DNA from: Oopsacas minuta
Taxonomy: Eukaryota; Porifera; Hexactinellida; Lyssacinosida; Leucopsacidae
Assembly: GCA_024704765.1 (NCBI GenBank)
Contig: JAKMXF010000122.1
Coordinates: 519,068-583,067 of the forward strand
Direction: 5' to 3'
Length of the DNA stretch: 64,000 bases
Under the pieces are notes generated by a model. It saw only the letters and a list, made by a program, of their open reading frames with translations. It did not search any database and was not told the DNA's origin. A program made the position numbers and the translations under genes. Within the stretch, counting starts at the first letter, position 1; each line of letters opens with the position of its first letter. Positions 1 to 12,395 of the stretch are shown here, in pieces.

Positions 1-545
1 TGCTCATCAAAAATAGAAATTTTTACTTTTGAAATTCTTGTATTTCAATGAATTAATGTCCTCTATTTATTCACAGGATATAAATAACTAGCACGTTTAC
101 TTTAGAATAGAATTCGGATTACATCTTAATATTGTAATTTTGAAAATTCATAAATCTATTTTTGATAAATATATTATTATCATGTCCATGGTATAATTCA
201 GAAATTTTTCTGTCCCAAAGCTATCATTAAAACATGGATTTAACTTGAGTGTGAAGTAGATGTACGAATTCAAACCATATTAGCATAAAGTTAAATAAAA
301 TTATCTACAATAATATTTGAGTAAATAGTCAAATTATATAAATGCTAACGTCATCGCGTAAATGGCGCCTAAACGAGATGAAGGATGGCTGTTTGAACTT
401 TTTACGTAGTCTTAACTGATTCCTTACATTTTCTAACCCTTATAATATCAATCCACAAATTTTGAAGGGTAAATTTAATTATCATGAAATTTATAAAAAT
501 TGCCTATCATTTTTATTCGTTGCTCGGCTACTTTCCTATCTGTAT
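1..545. repeat. Dispersed repeat shared with 22.9-23.2 kb
   Basis: Bases 1-75 are the reverse complement of sequence near 22890-22965 (shared block TGCTCATCAAAAATAGAAAT, with changes further in). Bases about 355-545 match 22985-23175 in direct orientation, including GCGCCTAAACGAG, GAAGGATGGC and TTGCTCGGCTACTTTCC. The two parts lie next to each other at 22.9 kb but here are rearranged, so one copy has been inverted or broken. No coding potential was recognised. Confidence 0.6.
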
Positions 546-1024
546 GATATAGTAGTATAAGATGGGGAATAAGGGGTTGTGAGGAGATTCGTCGTCCCGA
601 CTTCCTCCACTTATAGAAGTTCTACAATACTACACTCCCTATATAAATAGACAGTGTAAGATCAATATAAATTATTAAAAAAGATACATTAACTCAGGTC
701 TCCACCTTTCTGAAATTTTAGAAGAATTCCCATGAAACATAAAAATCTTATAATTGGGCTATTCTCTTAGAATTTAAGGAGGCAATTCTAAGAAAAATTC
801 TAAGATTGAATAATTCTAAAAAATTCTTAGAAATTATATTTAGAAATTGGGGAACAAGAGTAAAAAATTACATATGGAGAAAATGTTTATGAGGTGCATG
901 CAGTATGTAAATAACACATACTGCATGAAATCGCACAATGCCAGGTTAAGAGGTATATTAGATGAGAATTAATAAATAACAAAGATAGAAACCAAGGAAT
1001 GAAGGAGTAAAACGCGTTACTAAC
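546..1024. other. Intron, nothing recognised
   Basis: Intronic AT-rich sequence downstream of exon 8. It contains short local inverted runs of AATTCTAAGA/TCTTAGAATT around 760-835. No gene, RNA or classified repeat was seen. Confidence 0.5.
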
Positions 1025-1221
1025 CTGATGAGGACCATCAGAAACTTCTATAACTAAGGAAAAACTTGAAATTGCTTCAAAGTCAAGTGCAGTAGCTGAA
1101 ATAGTTACAATACCTGACGAATCAATAATAAATGAGTTGTTCGTGTTACCGGAACTAATTGAATAAGTAATGGTTCCCACTGTATCAATATCTTGAATGT
1201 TCACGTCAAATACTTCAGTAC
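1025..1221 (-). CDS. Cadherin gene, exon 8 of 8 in window
   Basis: 197-nt exon, acceptor TTCATACAG in phase 1, donor GTTAGT leaving phase 0. It encodes TEVFDVNIQDIDTVGTITYS, NSFIIDSSGIVTI, LDFEAISSFSLVIEVSDG and ends at PHQ, just before the final strand of the repeat. The gene must continue below position 1, because the repeat is unfinished and no stop is reached in the exon. Confidence 0.9.
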
Positions 1222-1849
1222 CTGTATGAAATAAATATGTACAAATAGAACGAAATTAATATGAATAGGTATACGGTTTAACCCCATAAATAGGAAGGTG
1301 GTTATACGAGTTCCAGATGAATATTATGGGTGTTCAAACATCCCCCTCATAACCGGTTTCAAAATGGGATATGTCGAGATTTCTAATTCGATTGTTTTAA
1401 TTAGTGAAGAGCTATTGGAATCATATTTACAGAATCCTATCTAATTTTCACAAATATTCTTTCAATGAGTTTTCCAGGAGATATCCTAGAAAACTGCAGA
1501 TGACTAATGTACTAGCGACTAAATTCGTTTTCACTAAATAGTGTAAATATAATTACGTAACAAAATTATCATGTTAGCTAAGCATAAACATCTAAACAAC
1601 TACAACTGCACAATATTACACTCCTCCTACTATGTGGCAAGAATAGCTGTACATCTATGTTTAAGCGTCTAAAATTCAAAGGTTTTTCTGGGAGTTGCCG
1701 CAAGACCAACCCTTACAGTCGTTGGCTTCGCACGCTCCAGAGCACTCCGTTCACGATAATCCTCGATAACCACAGAAATTCTTCGCTATAATTGAAAGAA
1801 TAGTGAATGAACGTAATATTAAGGCAACTCAGGGATGCAAAAATAGTTA
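1222..1849. other. Intron, nothing recognised
   Basis: Intron between exons 7 and 8. A less AT-rich patch at about 1690-1790 stands out from its surroundings but has no tRNA-like box A/box B arrangement I could support. Confidence 0.5.
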
Positions 1850-2295
1850 ACAAATATGACTTATTTTTGTGTTCGCACATATTTTTTGATGGAATTTCCT
1901 CGATGTTCTAGAATTGATTTTTAACGTTGGTTTTACGGCGAATATCACACAAAGATTTTTTAACGATTGTTTATGAAAATGAAGATCATCTTTTCGGTAT
2001 TTAAACTAACATTTAACAAGTGGAAGGTATTTTGATAAAAAGGATTATGTTCTAATTTTGAGAATTTCTGAAAAAATTGACAAATATAAAAAAATTGCCA
2101 TATATGGGCATGAACTTTGATTGCATGATTGCGGTTAAAATAACTTGGAAAGCAGGTTCAACAGTATTCTAGATGTCTCCACTGTACGTGGAATCTTATT
2201 TACAGTTGAATTTATAATGATAACTGCAATCCTTTATGATCAAACGGAATATAATCAATGACTTGGAAATTATTTGGCAATTCTTTGCTTATTTA
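1850..2295. repeat. Family A long-inverted-repeat element, partial copy 1
   Basis: This copy holds the end of the family core (from GACTTATTTTTGTGTTCGCA) and one arm to about TTCTTTGCTTA; the arm's outermost bases and the other arm are missing. The family consensus judged from the best copies is 805-840 bp. It has near-identical inverted arms of about 205 bp beginning CATGGCCTACTATATACACG and an asymmetric core of about 400 bp with no ORF. Core orientation here is reverse, ending in ATATGGGCATGAAC before the arm. Confidence 0.8.
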
Positions 2296-2529
2296 ATAAA
2301 GATTTAGATTGTTGATATTGTAATCGTGCAGTTAGGGAGTATAATAAATATCTCTGGATTCTGGTTGTGAGATGTCAGAAACAGTTGATGAGATAAACAC
2401 ATTGTTAAAGAAGAGCCCGTCTCTCTGGGCAAGAAAGATTGGGAGAGATAGCAGTATATCGAGAGCGAATATGTAAATTCCGGGATAGAAGCGGTATTGT
2501 CATAGGTGGACATGAAACACAAGAGCGGT

Positions 2530-3560
2530 TTAGTCATCCTCCTACTGGTTAAAGATCATCGAAGAATCTACTCAGCACGGCAACTTGAAGTTTGAGCCAC
2601 ATGCAAGTGCTTTTATCTAAAAGGAGCTCCGGAAATCTTGATACTCATAGATCGTTTGTAACTACAGACTTCGAAAGACAACGAAGCCGATACACTAATG
2701 CCGCTTTCCTGGAAGAAAGAGTTAACAGGAAATATGATAAGCCGACAATAATCTTGACAGACAAAGGAACCAATATTGTAGGTGAATATTCAGGGGAATT
2801 TGTAGGTAGGCAATTGAAAACAAAAAGTTCATAACAATCAGCCATCTCAATGTAAAACATTGTACAACGGTACACCACATACGACAAGTGTAGCAAATAA
2901 TAAGATAGCTACAAATGGAGCGTCAAGCTATCCAAAGGTACCCGGCCCGTGCTCTAATATCTACCAGATTCCATGTGGAAGGAATGAATAATTCGACGAG
3001 TCATGTATCGTTACATTTACAATACTTCAGCAGAGTCCATTGGATGGTTTTAAACAATGATAGATGAATATGTACATGCATTCACAAGAGAAAAAGAATA
3101 ATCGCAGAAAGAATACCCAGAAAAACCCCCACCACATGGAGAGTTCTACAATAGGGGAAAGATTGCTAATTAACTAGAAACATAAGTGGGTACACATCTA
3201 AAAAGCTAAAAATATGTTAAGGCTAGAGACTCAAGTACGCTGAAAGAGAGTTCCCATCAGAAAATAATTCTCCTGCAGTTACACTAAAGAGAAGTAGGAG
3301 GATTAATCAGGTCTGTTCCTCCCACATTAGAGTTGGAAAAAGAGGGCGACAAGCAATGACAAATGGAAGAAGCACAAAGCAAGGTCTGAGGGATATGCAG
3401 TAAGAAACAGAAGACCTTCAAAACCCGTTGAATAATAATTCAGGTGGGACACGGAATACGAGGAACATACAAGGCATGGACAGTTGGCAAGTCATTTTGA
3501 GAGATGGTTACGTATGTGGTAGCACCAAAGCGAAGTGAATTATTTAAAGTAGAAACGCGC
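2530..3560 (+). pseudogene. Possible retroelement integrase relic
   Basis: An open stretch at 2592-2834 ends with KPTIILTDKGTNIVGEYSGE, which resembles the second catalytic aspartate region of retrotransposon integrases (DxGTNF). Following sequence gives scattered polar, Lys/Arg-rich segments in several frames up to about 3560 but no intact domain. A BEL/Pao- or Gypsy-like origin is an inference; no LTRs, reverse transcriptase or primer-binding site were seen. It is heavily decayed. Confidence 0.3.
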
Positions 3561-4114
3561 ACTAGAGATATTTACAATATTGTTATTGGAACACTGAGTA
3601 GTATAAGTCGGATAGTAATGTGTCGTCGAGTGGCTTCAAAATTAGGGCATAATTCAATCTAGTGGGCAGCAAGACGTGAGTGTGGGACAGGAAACATTTA
3701 GTAAGGTCAATGAGCGAAACCCACGAGAAGAAATAACGTTCTGTTTGCGATTATCCCAGAAAGTTGATATTGTTCTGGTCCCTTTGAGTAAAAGTGTAGT
3801 AGTTCAGAGAATATTTGGGGTTCCGCCCCCTTCCAGTCACATATAGCAAGAAGCCACAAATCGAAATTATCTGTAAGCATACACATATTGTTTGGGATTT
3901 CCAAGTATCAGGCGTTTAAATTAACACAGAGACGAAATTACAAGTCTATTACTTCAAAAATTCTAAAAATTGGACAATTATACCTTAAGTTGAGCGAGCA
4001 TAATTGCTAAAATTCAAATTGAATTAAATCACTCAATTATGCTCATATCAGAAGTCATAAATAATTAAGTCAAGAAATACAGTTAATACGGAATAAGTGA
4101 GGAAGGACACAAAC
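3561..4114. other. Intron, nothing recognised
   Basis: Short open frames on both strands have no cadherin or transposase motif. A pair of TTGAGCGAGCATAATT / AATTATGCTCATAT segments near 3990-4050 forms a weak inverted repeat. Confidence 0.45.
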
Positions 4115-4288
4115 CTCCTGGAGCAGATTCAGGGATCGTAATAGAGAAATCAGAATTAGTAATCATAGGTGCAATGTCGTTCTCATCTGTAAGTTGAATG
4201 TTAAGATTAGTGATTCCAGAAAAATCTTTATCTTCAGCTAATATACTGATACTGTAAGACTTTGGACCCAGGTCAAAATCCAAAGGAC
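4115..4288 (-). CDS. Cadherin gene, exon 7 of 8 in window
   Basis: 174-nt exon, phase 1 at both ends, acceptor TCCTATCATAG and donor GTTTGT. It continues directly from SGEISVSG of exon 6 with PLDFDLGPKSYSISILAEDK, then FSGITNLNIQLTDENDIAP, and opens the next repeat with FSITIPESAPG. The linker reads TDENDIAP, a mild variant of the calcium consensus. Confidence 0.9.
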
Positions 4289-4592
4289 CTATGATAGGAA
4301 GATATATACAATGAAATATAAATTCAGAAGATATTCGTAGCATAAACAGGTGGCATGTCTTAAGAACAATTCACCAAACCCCCGATGACTTTACATTCCT
4401 GGATCAAAATAGTCTGTGAATGAGCTACTTTTGAGCTTTGACGATCTCAGGATAGGATCTAAAGACCCAATTACCCACATAACAAGTTGAAACCTTCTCA
4501 CTAGCATGCTTTTGATTTTGTATAGAAAGTGTGAAAAATGATTAATCATCGAAAAGTTGTCAAATATTCACATTAAAAGAAATAGTTACCCG

Positions 4593-5405
4593 AGGTGCAA
4601 ATCTCCAACCCAAGCAAGGAATTGCCAAAATAATATCCAGGCAATTGATGGTATTCTGTTTGATCATGAAGGTTTGCAGTTATCATTACAAATTCAACTG
4701 GAAATAGGATTCCACAACGGCAGAGACACCTAGAATCCTTTTGGACCAGCTTTCCAAGTTATTTTACCACAATGACGCAATCAAATTTCATGCTCATACA
4801 TGGTAATTTCTTCCATTTGTATCAATTCTTCCAGAAATACCCAAAACTTAAACGAATCATTTTGATAAAAATACCTTCTACTTGTTAAATGTTAGTTTAA
4901 TTAACCAAAAGATGATCTTCATTTTCATAAACACTCGTTAAATAATCATTTTAGTGATATTCGCCGGAAAAACAACATTAATAGTCAATCCTAGAAAATC
5001 GAAGAAATTCCATCAAAAAATCTATGCGAACGCACAATAAGTCATAACAGTTAACCATTTTTATAAGTTTAGTTAATACAGTCTTTCTATTGTGTTTTTA
5101 TGCTAAATTAATACGAATCATGATTCATTTCATGCTATTTGTGGGTTTTCGATAATTTTGGTATTTATTAGTAAAATAATTACCATTATTGAAGGTGAAC
5201 TTTGATTGCGTCATTGTGGTTAAAATTACTTAAGGGAAGCAGATTCAAAAGTATTCTAGATATCTCCACCGTATGTTGAAACCTATATTAAGTTGGATTC
5301 GTAATAATAACTGCAATTCCTCATGATCAAAGAGAATATAATCAATTGCCTGGAAAGGATTTTGGGCAATTTCTTGCTTAGCTAGCCGTATATATAGTAT
5401 GCCAT
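4593..5405. repeat. Family A element, copy 2
   Basis: Nearly complete copy. The left arm starts inside the family (AAGCAAGGAATTGCC), so its outer 25 bp are lost. The core is in forward orientation (CATACATGGTAATTTC first), and the right arm is intact to GTATATATAGTATGCCATG. It lies in the intron between exons 6 and 7. Open frames across it are repeat shadows. Confidence 0.85.
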
Positions 5406-6369
5406 GCTGTGTACCTCTTTTATGTGTTAAAATACCAATTTTGAATTGATGAATTGAAAATATCAGATTCACACATTTAATTCAATAGATTAGCACAGTG
5501 AAGAACGGTTAGCTTTTATCAATTAGAAATTGATCCTAACTTGGTAAATGTACTCAATCTCGGATTCAAACTCGGATGAAAGTGTACCGGATCCCGGATT
5601 GACAGCCAGAGCAGAAACTGAATTCGACTATACTACAATAAGCCTCAGCTGTATATACGTATATGGAATCTCTTTGAATTATTTTCTTGAACACAATTTC
5701 TTACAAGGATTTTGATTGGGTCGCAATTTTAATCAATATTTTCTTTGATATATGTAACTTTTGTATCTCGAAATACAGACACCCTAATAACCAAGTTTGA
5801 TACCAACAATACAATTCGGTATCTACACAGAGGGGTGTCAGGGGGGCTGCTCCCGCTGAAAGTAACAAATCATATAACCCTGAGGTGCAATACCAGTCTG
5901 TCGGCTGGCGCTGTATTAATGCGTTATTAAGAACTAATCCTTCCAATTAGATTAAAACTTACCCGAACCTTCCCCGTAAAACGCCTAGTTGAATTAAAGT
6001 GCCAATCAGTTTCAGCAGAACTTGCTTGAACACTAAAATAGACCGTGATAGGTACCAGAGGATTGTAAATTTGCAACCCAGGGCCGTAGGAAGCAAAAGA
6101 ACATTGGTGCGGCGAGAAGTACACGGAGCGAGCATAACGAGCTAACAAAAGTGAGGTTCTGGGTGGTCTTTCCCTCCAGAAAATTTTGATCCTTTCACAC
6201 ACTTAGTCAGTAGTTTAGATGCTATTTTATGTATTGTAAACACATTCTACTACAACATTTTGTGTTATAAAATGAGTGAATATACGTATATTCTGAAGGT
6301 TTACTATTCTACATCTTATCTAATATTTTCTCATCTCCAATGTCACACCTTACAGTACCTGTTCCTACG
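5406..6369. other. Intron, unclassified sequence
   Basis: The patch at 5810-6200 has a higher GC content than its surroundings and open frames on both strands. None shows a known domain, so it may be a decayed insertion. Nothing else was recognised. Confidence 0.4.
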
Positions 6370-7761
6370 CAGTGGCGTACCAAGCACTATTGGTACCAGG
6401 GGCGGAATCTGAAGCTGGAACCCCCCTTTTGCCGTGCACATTTCATGCCAACTTGAAACTATTATATTAGTCAAAACAAAGCAATGATAATCTATTAATT
6501 TATATAAAGATATGTCATATAATAATCCAAAGACAAAGTAATAGAGTATTAAGTAGAAGTCTTAGCGAGTTCAGAAAATTTTTGAAAAGCCGTCCTTCAA
6601 GGAAATTATAGAAAATTTTTGCTTATATTCGATATCAAAAATGCTGCCTGGAAATCGGGAATTCAGGGTTTGATTAAGAATGTCAGACAGAGAAAACTGT
6701 TAAATACCTAAATAGTAGGTCTGAAGACCGTGTAAGTCATTCGGGGAGAAAAAATTCTGAAGAATGTAATGGGAATTTGATCTAACAATCCACAAATGGA
6801 AAGATATTTATGGTGTTCATCTAGAACATAAGCGCTAATCCCCTTAGATTTTCAACCCACGATAATAACAGCTTGTAATCGTCTAGTATGCCATTTTAGC
6901 TCTATAACTATACTTTTCTTCGAAGCCATAACAATATAAAGTACTAGAAATATGAACAAAAAACGAATTCATTAATAAGTCAAGAAGGTATCGCGGAAAG
7001 TTCAATTTGTGGAATTGTATACATATCCTAGATCACTTAATTAAAATTTCCGAATACTAATTCATCATCACCAAATTCGGCTGAAATGTACATATTATAG
7101 TAATATATATTTAGCTGAACAATTTCTTCAACACATGTTCATTAATATCGTTCCTAGCTGAGAGGATATTGCGAATTTAGTGTTATGATGACGTGATAGA
7201 ACAAAAATATGGAATTGACCATATTTAGGTGTGACTACGGATTTTGCCAAAATTAAGACGGGGAGTGAATTTTTGAATCTTGAAAATGTCATTTTTGAAT
7301 TCAGCTCCCAAAGATTGTGTTAGATGCCCAATTTAGTGACTAAAAATACAGAATTGAGCATATTTTCAGTCATACAATGTTCAGCCTATGCATCTTTGAC
7401 TGTGGTTTGGCTATGTCAAGTCCGGGTATTCTAGTATTCTAGTAGTCTGTGCTTCTACACATACAAACAGCAAGAATCCTTGTAAATTAGGATGCTATAA
7501 TACAAATATTCAGACAGGAACTTCTAAGATTCGCAAGGAGTTGGTGGAAAAGTCCAAATTTTCTATATTTTGGCTAGATCCAATCCTATTTTTAGTTTTT
7601 CGAGATGGTATTTCTTCTTATCTAGTAAGTAAATTGAAATAAGCGTGGTAAAACTAGAAATTGAAAAATAGGATAAGTAACAAAATAGGGAATTTTTAGT
7701 GGAATTAATCATAAAATATCTCATCACAGGTATTAATACTATATTAGTATTAACCATAGCC

Positions 7762-8809
7762 TACTAAATATAAGGCCTAACAGTAAAAGTACCAGGGATG
7801 CAGTATTAGCTGTAAGCATTTATAGACATAGTTTCCTTTTGCAGAAAATGCATTTTTGGCTGAATAAATGTATGACATTTTTGTAGGACATCAAATTTTA
7901 CACAAATAAATGGTAAAACTTTTAGGAATGTGTAAAAATATGTGTCTAGTAAGCATTTATTTAGCAAAATATGTCATTCTTTGATGCCTTGTAGAACGTT
8001 AAATATTGCATTTATCAACTCAAAGTGAATAAATGAAATGATCCATAGATCATTTTATACAAAATGTCAAAAATTTGTCATTCAATAGTTGGCTCGTTGT
8101 TGAGTTAGGGCAGAGACCATGGATGACAAGTTTTTATGAATATTCAGTTATAACTCGAGAATCATTAAAATTACCGTAAAATCAGAATAGTCAATTTATA
8201 CTATTTACCCGACTTCCCATACCCTTGTAATACATTCTGATATGAAATAATTGAAGAGTATTGCAGAATATTGAATATGACCATATATGGGCATCGTCAC
8301 ATTGGTGAGAGATATCATATCAAAATGTATTGCAAGGGTATGGGAAGTCGGGTAAATAGTATAAATTGACTATTCTGATTTTACGGTAATTTTAATGATT
8401 CTCGAGTTATAACTGAATATTCATAAAAACTTGTCATCCATGGTCTCTGCCCTAACTCAACAACGAGCCAACTATTGAATGACAAATTTTTGACATTTTG
8501 TATAAAATGATCTATGGATCATTTCATTTATTCACTTTGAGTTGATAAATGCAATATTTAACGTTCTACAAGGCATCAAAGCATGACATATTTTGCTAAA
8601 TAAATGCTTACTAGACACATATTTTTACACATTCCTAAAAGTTTTTACCATTTATTTGTGTAAAATTTGATGTCCTACAAAAATGTCATACATTTATTCA
8701 GCCAAAAATGCATTTTCTGCAAAAGGAAACTATGTCTATAAATGCTTTCAGCTAATACTGCATCCTTGGTGCCAAAAATTCGAGTTACTATTAGGCCTTA
8801 TGTTTAGTA
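7762..8809. mobile_element. 1.05-kb palindromic element
   Basis: The arms 7762-8244 and 8317-8809 are reverse complements with few changes; the spacer is about 70 bp and contains ATATGACCATATATGGGCAT. Ends read CTAAATATAAGGCCTAA, flanked by TA on both sides (GCC-TA-ctaaa and tttag-TA-agt), which suggests a TA target site. The arm includes CATCCATGGTCTCTGCCCT and a long stretch with no ORF. A diverged single arm of the same family is at 13532-13884. Confidence 0.8.
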
Positions 8810-9591
8810 AGTATGTATTAACGTATTACTTAATTCTTTGTCCAGTAGCTTAGCGTATTAGGGGCCGTTTCTCCCGGAAGCAAGGACGATTCTATGCAAC
8901 AATTTAGAGCCTTTAGATTTTTGAAACTCGAAACTTCTAGATATACTCCTCTTTGGGTCAATAGAAGTGTCTTCCTAGTCACCAAAGCCTTTTGGTGAAG
9001 AGGAAAATCAGAAATCTTTCAAATACACACATAGAACTTTAGCTCCATTGGTGAGTATGACATAAATTTTCTGTGTCTATTGTGAAATTTCTATACTAAT
9101 TCTGATCTAAGTAGACATTAGTATTTAATTGAAAAATGGAAAAAATTAAAATATCACCCTCGACAGCATTCTAAAAATCATTAAATTCACAGATTTTTGT
9201 CTATAACGAACCCAACTTGTGAATTATATAGAATTGAGAAATAATACATAATTTCAAAAAAATATTTTAAAAAATGTCTTAAAAAACGACTAGCGACCAG
9301 CGGGTTTCTTTAAGAAATTTATTTATAGAATACGATAGGCGATAGAAAGTATATGTAAAGTTTGTTGTGATTCTGCAGGAAAATAAATTAAACAATTGAC
9401 TTCATAGTTGCTAGAAAATTGATTTTGCGTCTCATATAGTATTATATCAATAGTAACTAATGGATAACCAATCATATCTCATGCTCAGGATGAACACAAA
9501 ATTGAATCCGGGTGGGCCAAAATAACCGGGCCCGAACAATTAGCTCCCCGAATGTGCATAATATTTAGGAAAGATTAACAAAACCTTATAG
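8810..9591. repeat. Inter-arm sequence with a repeat shared with 61.2 kb
   Basis: The stretch 9150-9430 contains GCATTCTAAAAATCATTAAA, also present at about 61250 in the same orientation. A second block (GACTAGCGACCAG..GTTTCTTTAAGAAATT..ATAGAATACGAT) matches 61360-61425 in reverse complement. Two short modules therefore occur in different relative orientation at the two sites. No gene was seen. Confidence 0.5.
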
Positions 9592-10216
9592 TTATAGAGC
9601 TGAAAGGGCGTAAAGACGAATACTAATAAATATTATAGTAGATTGAAAGTCTACGAGGATTAGAGCTTATGTTCTAGATGAACACCATAAAAATGTTTCC
9701 ATTTATGGGTTTTAAAGGAAAATTCCCATTACATTCTTAAGAGCTATTTTCCATGAATTACTTGCACGGTCTTCGGACTTACTATATAGGTTTTTATAGC
9801 CCTCTCTGTCTGAAATCTCTTAACCCAACCCTGAATTCTCGATTTCCAAGGGCGCATTTTTGACATCGAATATATGCAAAATTTTTGTAGAATTTCCTTG
9901 ATGCCGCGAGTCAAAAATTTTCTGAATTCACAAAGACGTCAACTGAATACTCTATTACTTCGTCTTTGGATAATTTAAAATATCTTAAAATAGAATAAAT
10001 AGGACAATATTGCTTCGTTTGTTTGACTAATAGTTTCAAGGTGGCAAGAAATGTGCAAGGGCCCATTCTTTGGCTCACCCGGATATTAGTACATCTATGG
10101 CCAAAATATCTAGTGGCTTCCCTTGCCTTCTTGTATAGAATGCTATGCATAATACTATTTATGGTATAAATTAGAATTTGAACTTCCGTAACCACAACTA
10201 TAAATAAAGTAATCAG

Positions 10217-11362
10217 TATACACGGGTTATTCAATAAATAATGATACTTTTATTCATAATTTATTTAGTAAACCTATACTCCTCATAATTGTTATCAAAA
10301 GTTTCGATAATTTCCCCATTTAACTTTATACATCGTTTCCATCGTTCTGGTAACTTTTCCAGCCCAGTGGTATGGAATTCTTTAGGGGTCCCTTTTCCCT
10401 CTGTTTTATTTCGTACTCCAGCGGTTGGAAATCCTCAAATCTCTTCACTCGAAGGGGTCTCTTCATTTCTCCAAACAGTCAGTAGTCGCTTGGAGCCAGG
10501 TCTGGACTCTACGGAGAATGGGGAGGCATTCGAATCCTAAGTCGTCAATTGCAGCCATTGTCTTGGAGCATACATGGGGAATTGCGTTGTCATGTTGCAA
10601 CAATACGCCATGTGTCAACTTGCCTCGCCGCTCACGTTTAATCGGCGGACGCAATGCTTTCAATGCGTCAACATAATAATCACTGATTATGGTTGTCTTC
10701 TCAGGTCGAGGTGTATAATTCCTTCCCTGTCCCAAAACACTGTTGCCATTCTCTTCCCTGCTCATTTTGCGGCCTTTACCTTGATGGGTCAGGTTCATCA
10801 CGTCTCTTCCACTGGTTCGATTGAGTTTTGCTCTCTGGTTCATAATAATGAAACCAAGTTTCACCCCCGGTTACTATACGATCCAAAAAGTCTTCCTCTG
10901 CCTTGTATCTTGAAAGTAATTCTTTGCTAACTCTGACCCTTTCGCGTTTTTGTTCTTTTGAAAGAAGTTTTGGGATCCAACGCGCAATTACCTTCGACAT
11001 TCCCAGATCTTCAGTGATAATCGAGTGTAGTGTGGCTTTTGATATACCTACCCTCCCTTCTAACTCTCGAGGGTTATTCGTCTGTCCTCGTCCAAAATTG
11101 TTTGGACCCTCTCGATATTACTGCGGGTTTTTGAGGAAGTCGGACGACCTGGACGAGGGTCATCGTGGAGGTTCTCATCGCCATTATCAAAACTTTCGAT
11201 CAATTTTTATATGGCGGCTTACGAAGGACATTCATCACCGAAATTATCCTGCATTTCACGAAGAATGTATGAGCCAGTCTTCCCCTTTTTCCACAGGTAC
11301 CAAAAATTCTGTCGTTTTCCTTCTTTGCTAAAATCCACTAGTTGAAAGAAGTAGCCATTACA
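10217..11362 (-). pseudogene. Mariner-family transposase relic
   Basis: Minus-strand sequence gives mariner pieces in changing frames: KIRTLIE-like N-terminal remnants, DDPRPGRPTSS, LSKEQKRERVRVSKELLSRY, the first catalytic motif VTGGETWFHYYEPESK (Gly where GDETW has the catalytic Asp), and LLQHDNAIPHVCSKTMAAI with the second catalytic Asp. Several frameshifts and stops are present, and the third Asp region is degraded. The left end is about ATTCAATAAATAATGATAC; the right terminus is not clear. Mariners of this type cut and paste at TA. This copy is dead. Confidence 0.85.
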
Positions 11363-11388
11363 AATGAAACTTTATACTGAAGAAAATT

Positions 11389-11970
11389 CGCATCTGTATA
11401 TTTTGATAGAGTTTTTTGTAGAACTTTGATCAAAATTTCTTATGTCGAACTTTGATCGAAAAATTTTCGTGCTCCACGACACCACCATATTCAGGGTGGC
11501 ACCCTCTGACCCCCCATGTAATACCACAATGTACCGGACTCAACTGATTTCAATCTAGGACGTGCTAGCACTTTATATTTTATTAATTAGAAAAAGTACC
11601 ATTGGGAGGAGATTAGGGATTTATTTCGCTACCTTATGGCTCTGGGAGTATTTATTCGTGTTCGTATTAGCTACTAAAGGACGAAAGTGTGGAATTTATG
11701 CAAATTTTATGATTGGATGGAGTTTTGTTGGATTGATTGTTATTAATCTTTGTAAAATGGCGAATCGTTGGATTTTTTTGTTTTATTTTCTCCATTTTGA
11801 TCAAAGTTCTCATTTTCGATCAAGATTCTACAATTTTTCGATCAAAGTTCGACTGGAGACATTTTAGTAGAACTTTGATCAAAATTTGCCTTTTCATCAT
11901 TCGATCAAAGTGCGACATAAGAAAATTTGATCAAGTTCGACAAAAAATTCGATCAAAATATACAGATTCG
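11389..11970. mobile_element. Short element with iterated terminal repeats (GATCAAAGTTC type)
   Basis: Inverted ends: CGCATCTGTATATTTTGAT at the left and, on the reverse strand, CGAATCTGTATATTTTGATC at the right. Each end carries several copies of a motif close to TCGAACTTTGATCAAAA (about 3 left, 6 right, orientation mirrored). The central 200-250 bp (about 11540-11780) are homologous to the reverse complement of the core of the 13-kb element, e.g. GTACCATTGGGAGG and GATTAGGGATTT. No transposase; non-autonomous. Confidence 0.75.
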
Positions 11971-12395
11971 ATTATGCTAGTAGAGTAAAGAGTATATTGT
12001 ATAGAAGTTAGACACTCAAGTTAGGCTTATAATCTGATACTAGGCTTAGAGCTGTATTAACTAGAATATGAACTCGATACATTAGTCTCGTTACTTATTG
12101 CCCAACCCTATTTGATTCTTACATTTCTAAAGCGCTATTGGAAATATTGAAGCCTTTTGCCATTGAATATATAGATCACCCGGTTCTAAACATTTATGAA
12201 TAAAATATATTAATATCATTGCTAGCTTTTCCAACAACGTGAACAAATTGCCTATTTCTCCTCATTAGCCCACTGTGCGATCGGTCGAAAGGTAGGATAA
12301 AGAACCACAAAATAGTTGAACAAATATTGGATATTCGATACAGTGATTCAAAACTGAGGAAAGAAATATTTTATCAAAAACAAATAAGAATTCAC
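11971..12395. other. Intron, nothing recognised
   Basis: AT-rich intron sequence just downstream of exon 6; no gene or repeat was identified. Confidence 0.45.

Larger units (their letters stand above)
6370..10110. repeat. Large inverted repeat (foldback), outer arms
   Basis: Left arm about 6370-6912 pairs with right arm about 9592-10110 (reverse complement), with indels. Matched landmarks are ATCCAAAGAC(A/G)AAGTAATAGAGTATT, TTCAGAAAATTTTTGA, AATTCAGGGTT, GGTGTTCATCTAGAACATAAGC and AGCTCTATAACTATA. The left outer end reads CAGTGGCGTACC, reminiscent of hAT-like termini; the right outer end is degraded. About 2.7 kb lies between the arms, including a second complete palindrome. No transposase was recognised; an open frame on the right arm (9911-10234, minus) has no family I know. 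Confidence 0.75.

Noticed and set aside
1690-1790. Possible tRNA or SINE head in a GC-richer patch
   Set aside because: No cloverleaf or box A/B pair could be fitted.
5245-5472. Recurrent open frames containing LYTRLAKQRIAKII-like peptides (also 17247, 18000, 21136, 34464, 36576, 57333)
   Set aside because: All lie on the arms of family A elements; the shared peptide is a by-product of the repeat sequence and starts and ends vary between copies.
10289-11331. Four overlapping plus-strand open frames
   Set aside because: They are antisense to the mariner transposase relic; the minus-strand reading carries the family motifs.
12265-12395. C-terminal extension of the exon 6 open frame (EFLFVF..)
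   Set aside because: It lies past the donor GTGAAT; the next exon continues the cadherin repeat from SGEISVSG.
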